DNA of 8,814 nt from Candidatus Sulfotelmatobacter sp. (lineage in GTDB: Bacteria; Acidobacteriota; Terriglobia; Terriglobales; Acidobacteriaceae), in contig JASIKQ010000321.1 of NCBI GenBank assembly GCA_030049565.1, positions 1 through 8,814 on the forward strand, read 5' to 3'. The position numbers and the translations under genes are program-made. The notes below the pieces were generated by a model, which saw only the letters and a program-made list of their open reading frames with translations, did not search any database and was not told the DNA's origin. Numbering within the stretch: position 1 is the stretch's first letter; every line of letters begins with the position of its first letter. Positions 6,925-8,814 of the stretch are shown here, piece by piece.

Positions 6925-7995
6925 GTGAATCGTAGAATGATGTCGCGCGGTCAACTGTCAGCGGTCTTTACCAGGACGCTGTTATCAGGAGTCGCACTTA
7001 TACTTTTGCGGGCAATTGGCCTTGGGCAGTCGATGATACCCGCATCGCCTCCTCTTGCGGATCCCAACGATAAACGCTTTGTGGCTGTGACCGAGGATCT
7101 TTCAACCCCCTCGTTACAGACGAGCAAGTTGCGGCCGGTTCGTGCCATGATCGGCCGCATCGATGACAGCAACCCCGGCTACACGGTGGAACTCATTCGG
7201 GTGCAGTGGAGATGGGGAGATCCGATCGATCTTTATCTAATGAAGCCCACGGGAGTGGAGAAACCTCCAGTCATCCTTTATATCTACGGTTATCCCTCCG
7301 AAACCAAAATCTTCCAAGATCCTAAATTTCAGGAATACGTGACCAGAGGTGGCTTTGCCGCGGTCGGCTTTGTCACCGCCCTCACCGGCCATCGTTATCA
7401 TGACGTGCCGCTGAAAGAGTGGTTCGTGAGCGACTTGCAGCAGTGCCTGGCAGTCTCGGCGCATGACGTGCAGATGGTGCTCAATTATCTGCAAGCGCGC
7501 GGCGATGTCGATATCGAGCGCGTCGGCGTACTGGGTCAGCTTTCCGGCGGCAGCATCGCAATCCTTGCCTCCGCCGCCGATCCGCGCATTAAAGTGCTCG
7601 ACGCCGTGGATCCCTGGGGAGATTGGCCGACCTGGATGGCGACCTCTCCGTTCGTGCCCAAAGACGAGCGGCCTGATTATGTGAAAGCCGATTTCCTGAA
7701 GAAGGTGGCCCCTCTCGATCCCGTCGACTGGATGCCGAAAGTGCAGGCCAGGAAATTCCGGCTGCAGGAGCGCATGTTCGAAAAAGAAACGCCCGAGGTT
7801 TCGAAGGAGAAGCTGAAATCTGCCGCTCCGCCGGGATCGACGGTTGAGGTGTACAAAACCCGGCAGGAGTTTGTGAGCGCCATCGGCAGCGATGGAAGCA
7901 AGAGCCTGGACTGGATTAAGGGGCAGCTTCGTTCTCTGGCGAAGACCAGTCCTGACACAACCACGGCCGCGGAGAAAATCACAACTTCAAAATAG
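6925..7995 (+). CDS. Exported alpha/beta-hydrolase-fold protein, probable pseudoenzyme
   Basis: This 356-residue protein has an alpha/beta-hydrolase fold but seems to lack the catalytic triad. An Arg-rich N-terminus (R3, R4, R8) leads to a hydrophobic segment at about 19-34, either a signal peptide or an anchor. PPVILYIYGYPSE (114-126) is the strand and oxyanion-loop region, DIERVGVLGQLSGG (196-209) the nucleophile elbow, and DPRIKVLDAVDPWGDW (219-234) the following strand. Active members have G-x-S-x-G-G at the elbow; here it reads G204-Q-L-S-G-G209, with Leu at the nucleophile position and Ser one place later. The region usually reading LLIHGxxD is replaced by KFRLQERMFEKETPE (277-291), and there is no histidine after H180, so the usual C-terminal catalytic His is absent. 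It lies beyond a terminator from the PstS-like gene and converges on the H1-like gene. Ser207 as a shifted nucleophile is the main alternative. Role unknown. Confidence 0.8.
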   Translation: MNRRMMSRGQLSAVFTRTLLSGVALILLRAIGLGQSMIPASPPLADPNDKRFVAVTEDLSTPSLQTSKLRPVRAMIGRIDDSNPGYTVELIRVQWRWGDPIDLYLMKPTGVEKPPVILYIYGYPSETKIFQDPKFQEYVTRGGFAAVGFVTALTGHRYHDVPLKEWFVSDLQQCLAVSAHDVQMVLNYLQARGDVDIERVGVLGQLSGGSIAILASAADPRIKVLDAVDPWGDWPTWMATSPFVPKDERPDYVKADFLKKVAPLDPVDWMPKVQARKFRLQERMFEKETPEVSKEKLKSAAPPGSTVEVYKTRQEFVSAIGSDGSKSLDWIKGQLRSLAKTSPDTTTAAEKITTSK

Positions 7996-8005
7996 AAATG
8001 AAATG

Positions 8006-8051
8006 AATCGGCGCACCTCGCGGTTCCCCAGCCGGGAGAATTACGCCGATT
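8006..8051 (+). other. Long-range inverted repeat after the hydrolase-like gene
   Basis: AATCGGCG (8006-8013) and CGCCGATT (8044-8051) are perfect 8-bp inverted repeats enclosing 30 bases that include a smaller imperfect GC stem. They start 11 bases after the stop codon. Only a short TTT follows, so it is at best a weak terminator for the plus-strand gene; it could instead protect the mRNA 3' end. Confidence 0.35.
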
Positions 8052-8170
8052 TCCATGAGAGCAGGATTTCTGCTTTCAGAATTAAAACTCACGCAAATAA
8101 TGCGCCTCAACCAATGCCGCCCAACGCGCGGGGCGCCGTTGCGCAAGACTTGTCGGATACTCGGGACAAC

Positions 8171-8197
8171 AAAAACACCGCGGCGCAATGCCGCGGT
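8171..8197 (-). terminator. Intrinsic terminator of the H1-like gene
   Basis: Read on the minus strand, ACCGCGGC, the loop ATTGC and GCCGCGGT form a perfect 8-bp GC-rich stem, followed by G and then five T. It lies about 47 bases beyond the stop codon of the H1-like gene. The plus-strand reading has no T-run, so termination should act on the minus strand only. The remaining bases of 7996-8243 show no gene. Confidence 0.85.
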
Positions 8198-8243
8198 CAC
8201 AATCTCAGGCCGGTATTTCGCAAACTGAAACTTTCCGAATCCG

Positions 8244-8612
8244 CTAGCGCCGGCGTCCCTTTTTTGCTTTTTTTGCCTTCTTCTTTGCCGGCTTCCGCGC
8301 AGTTTTCTTTTTTGCCTTCTTCGCGGCCTTCTTCCTTGCCGGTCTTGACTTTTTCTTCGCGGCTTTCTTTTTTGCCTTCTTCTTCGCCGCAGGCTTTCGC
8401 GCGCCGCCGCCAGCGGGAGCGGCAGGTTTGGGTGCTGGAGGAGGCGGTGCCATGGGCTCGGCCGGTTCGCTCATCGCCGGCTCGGGCATGCCGGACTCTT
8501 CCTCCTCTTCTTCTTCTTCGAAATCTTCTTCGAGCGACTCGCTGTAGGCGCCGGAGTCGCCGAATTCTTCGTCTTCATCACGTCCGTAGAGTGTGGGGTC
8601 GTAGAACGTCAT
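8244..8612 (-). CDS. Bipolar histone H1-like protein (acidic N-terminus, Lys/Ala-rich tail)
   Basis: This 122-residue protein is probably a nucleoid-associated, DNA-binding protein of low complexity. Residues 11-40 are strongly acidic, with an unbroken run of eight Glu (32-39). Residues 41-70 are a Pro/Ala/Gly hinge. Residues 71-122 are a basic tail with 32 Lys or Arg among 52 residues in AKK, KKKA and PAKK patterns, ending GRRR. The tail resembles the C-terminal domain of eukaryotic histone H1 and bacterial H1-like proteins such as AlgP, BpH1 and chlamydial HctB. There is no globular domain or signal peptide. The ATG at 8612 has AGGAGG four bases upstream, a promoter -10 box lies upstream and a terminator downstream, so it is a single-gene unit. 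The acidic half may shield or regulate the tail. The class is clear; orthology to any named gene cannot be claimed because composition dominates the resemblance. Confidence 0.8.
   Translation of the reverse strand: MTFYDPTLYGRDEDEEFGDSGAYSESLEEDFEEEEEEEESGMPEPAMSEPAEPMAPPPPAPKPAAPAGGGARKPAAKKKAKKKAAKKKSRPARKKAAKKAKKKTARKPAKKKAKKAKKGRRR
8304..8382 (-). repeat. Direct repeat within the H1-like tail, period 60 bases
   Basis: A 19-base sequence, TTTCTTTTTTGCCTTCTTC on the plus strand, occurs exactly at 8304-8322 and 8364-8382, 60 bases or 20 codons apart. It encodes the two KKAKKK segments of the tail. A shorter relative, TTTTTTTGCCTTCTTC, ends near 8283. This suggests growth of the tail by in-frame slippage or unequal crossing-over. 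Confidence 0.75.
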
Positions 8613-8717
8613 TGCTCCTCCTGATCTTGGTTGGCGTTCCCGGCGCTGACGGCGCGCCAGGTAACCGGGTACGAAAATTAAAAGACCGCCAGAAACTTTG
8701 TGCTGGAACGGCGCGCG

Positions 8718-8723
8718 ATTATA
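8718..8723 (-). promoter_or_regulatory. Promoter -10 box of the H1-like gene
   Basis: The minus strand reads TATAAT here, a perfect sigma-70 -10 box. The best -35 candidate is TTGCAG, 19 bases upstream, which is a partial match at a slightly long distance. Transcription would begin near 8711 and leave a leader of about 100 bases before the ATG. Nothing else is recognisable in 8613-8814, and no gene can be supported between 8724 and the right edge. Confidence 0.6.
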
Positions 8724-8814
8724 GCACGACGTTTAGTGCAGTCTGCAAGTGCCATGGTCACAGAAGCTGCTTATTCCTGTTAACACACGGCGCGAGGGAA
8801 TGGAAGAAGATTCT

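Noticed and set aside
8139..8146. Palindrome TTGCGCAA in the convergent region.
   Set aside because: An isolated 8-base palindrome in GC-rich DNA is expected by chance and has no flanking structure or T-run.
8724..8814. Possible edge of a further gene at the right end.
   Set aside because: The stretch is too short and shows no ribosome-binding site, motif or clear frame.

Overview
The window carries four protein-coding genes and looks like part of an Acidobacteriota chromosome (soil Terriglobia/Koribacter type). That guess rests on an Oar-like TonB-dependent receptor with N-terminal carboxypeptidase-regulatory-like (CPD) domains, a family greatly expanded in that phylum, plus a large secreted PstS-like protein, a lysine/alanine-rich H1-like protein and a moderately high GC content. 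No tRNA, rRNA, CRISPR array, transposase or phage gene is visible.

Layout. (1) 1-4375, minus strand: an outer-membrane TonB-dependent receptor of at least 1458 residues, open from a GTG start at 4375 to the left edge; only the last few dozen codons are probably missing. I read the frame through and found no stop or frameshift. (2) 4376-4774: a 399-base divergent intergenic region with a strikingly G-poor, C/T-rich stretch, a possible Pho-box-like element and a hairpin in the leader of the next gene. (3) 4775-6802, plus strand: a secreted 675-residue protein with a PstS-like phosphate-binding fold enlarged by an N-terminal insertion and a long Cys/Gly/Asn-rich tail. A clear intrinsic terminator follows at 6826-6856. 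(4) 6925-7995, plus strand: an exported alpha/beta-hydrolase-fold protein whose catalytic triad appears lost. (5) 7996-8243: a convergent intergenic region with two hairpins, one being the terminator of the next gene. (6) 8244-8612, minus strand: a small bipolar acidic/basic histone H1-like protein with a good promoter -10 box about 106 bases upstream of its start. 8613-8814 holds that promoter and leader and no recognisable gene.

The receptor and the PstS-like protein are transcribed divergently from one shared region. Both are exported and rich in cysteines, and no ABC transporter subunits are present. The simplest hypothesis is a surface/periplasm pair, with a TonB-driven receptor moving a ligand and a soluble protein binding it; phosphate or a phosphate ester is a possible ligand. 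That pairing is inference. The hydrolase-like protein has its own ribosome-binding site beyond a terminator, so it is a separate unit, and the H1-like protein is an unrelated nucleoid-type gene.
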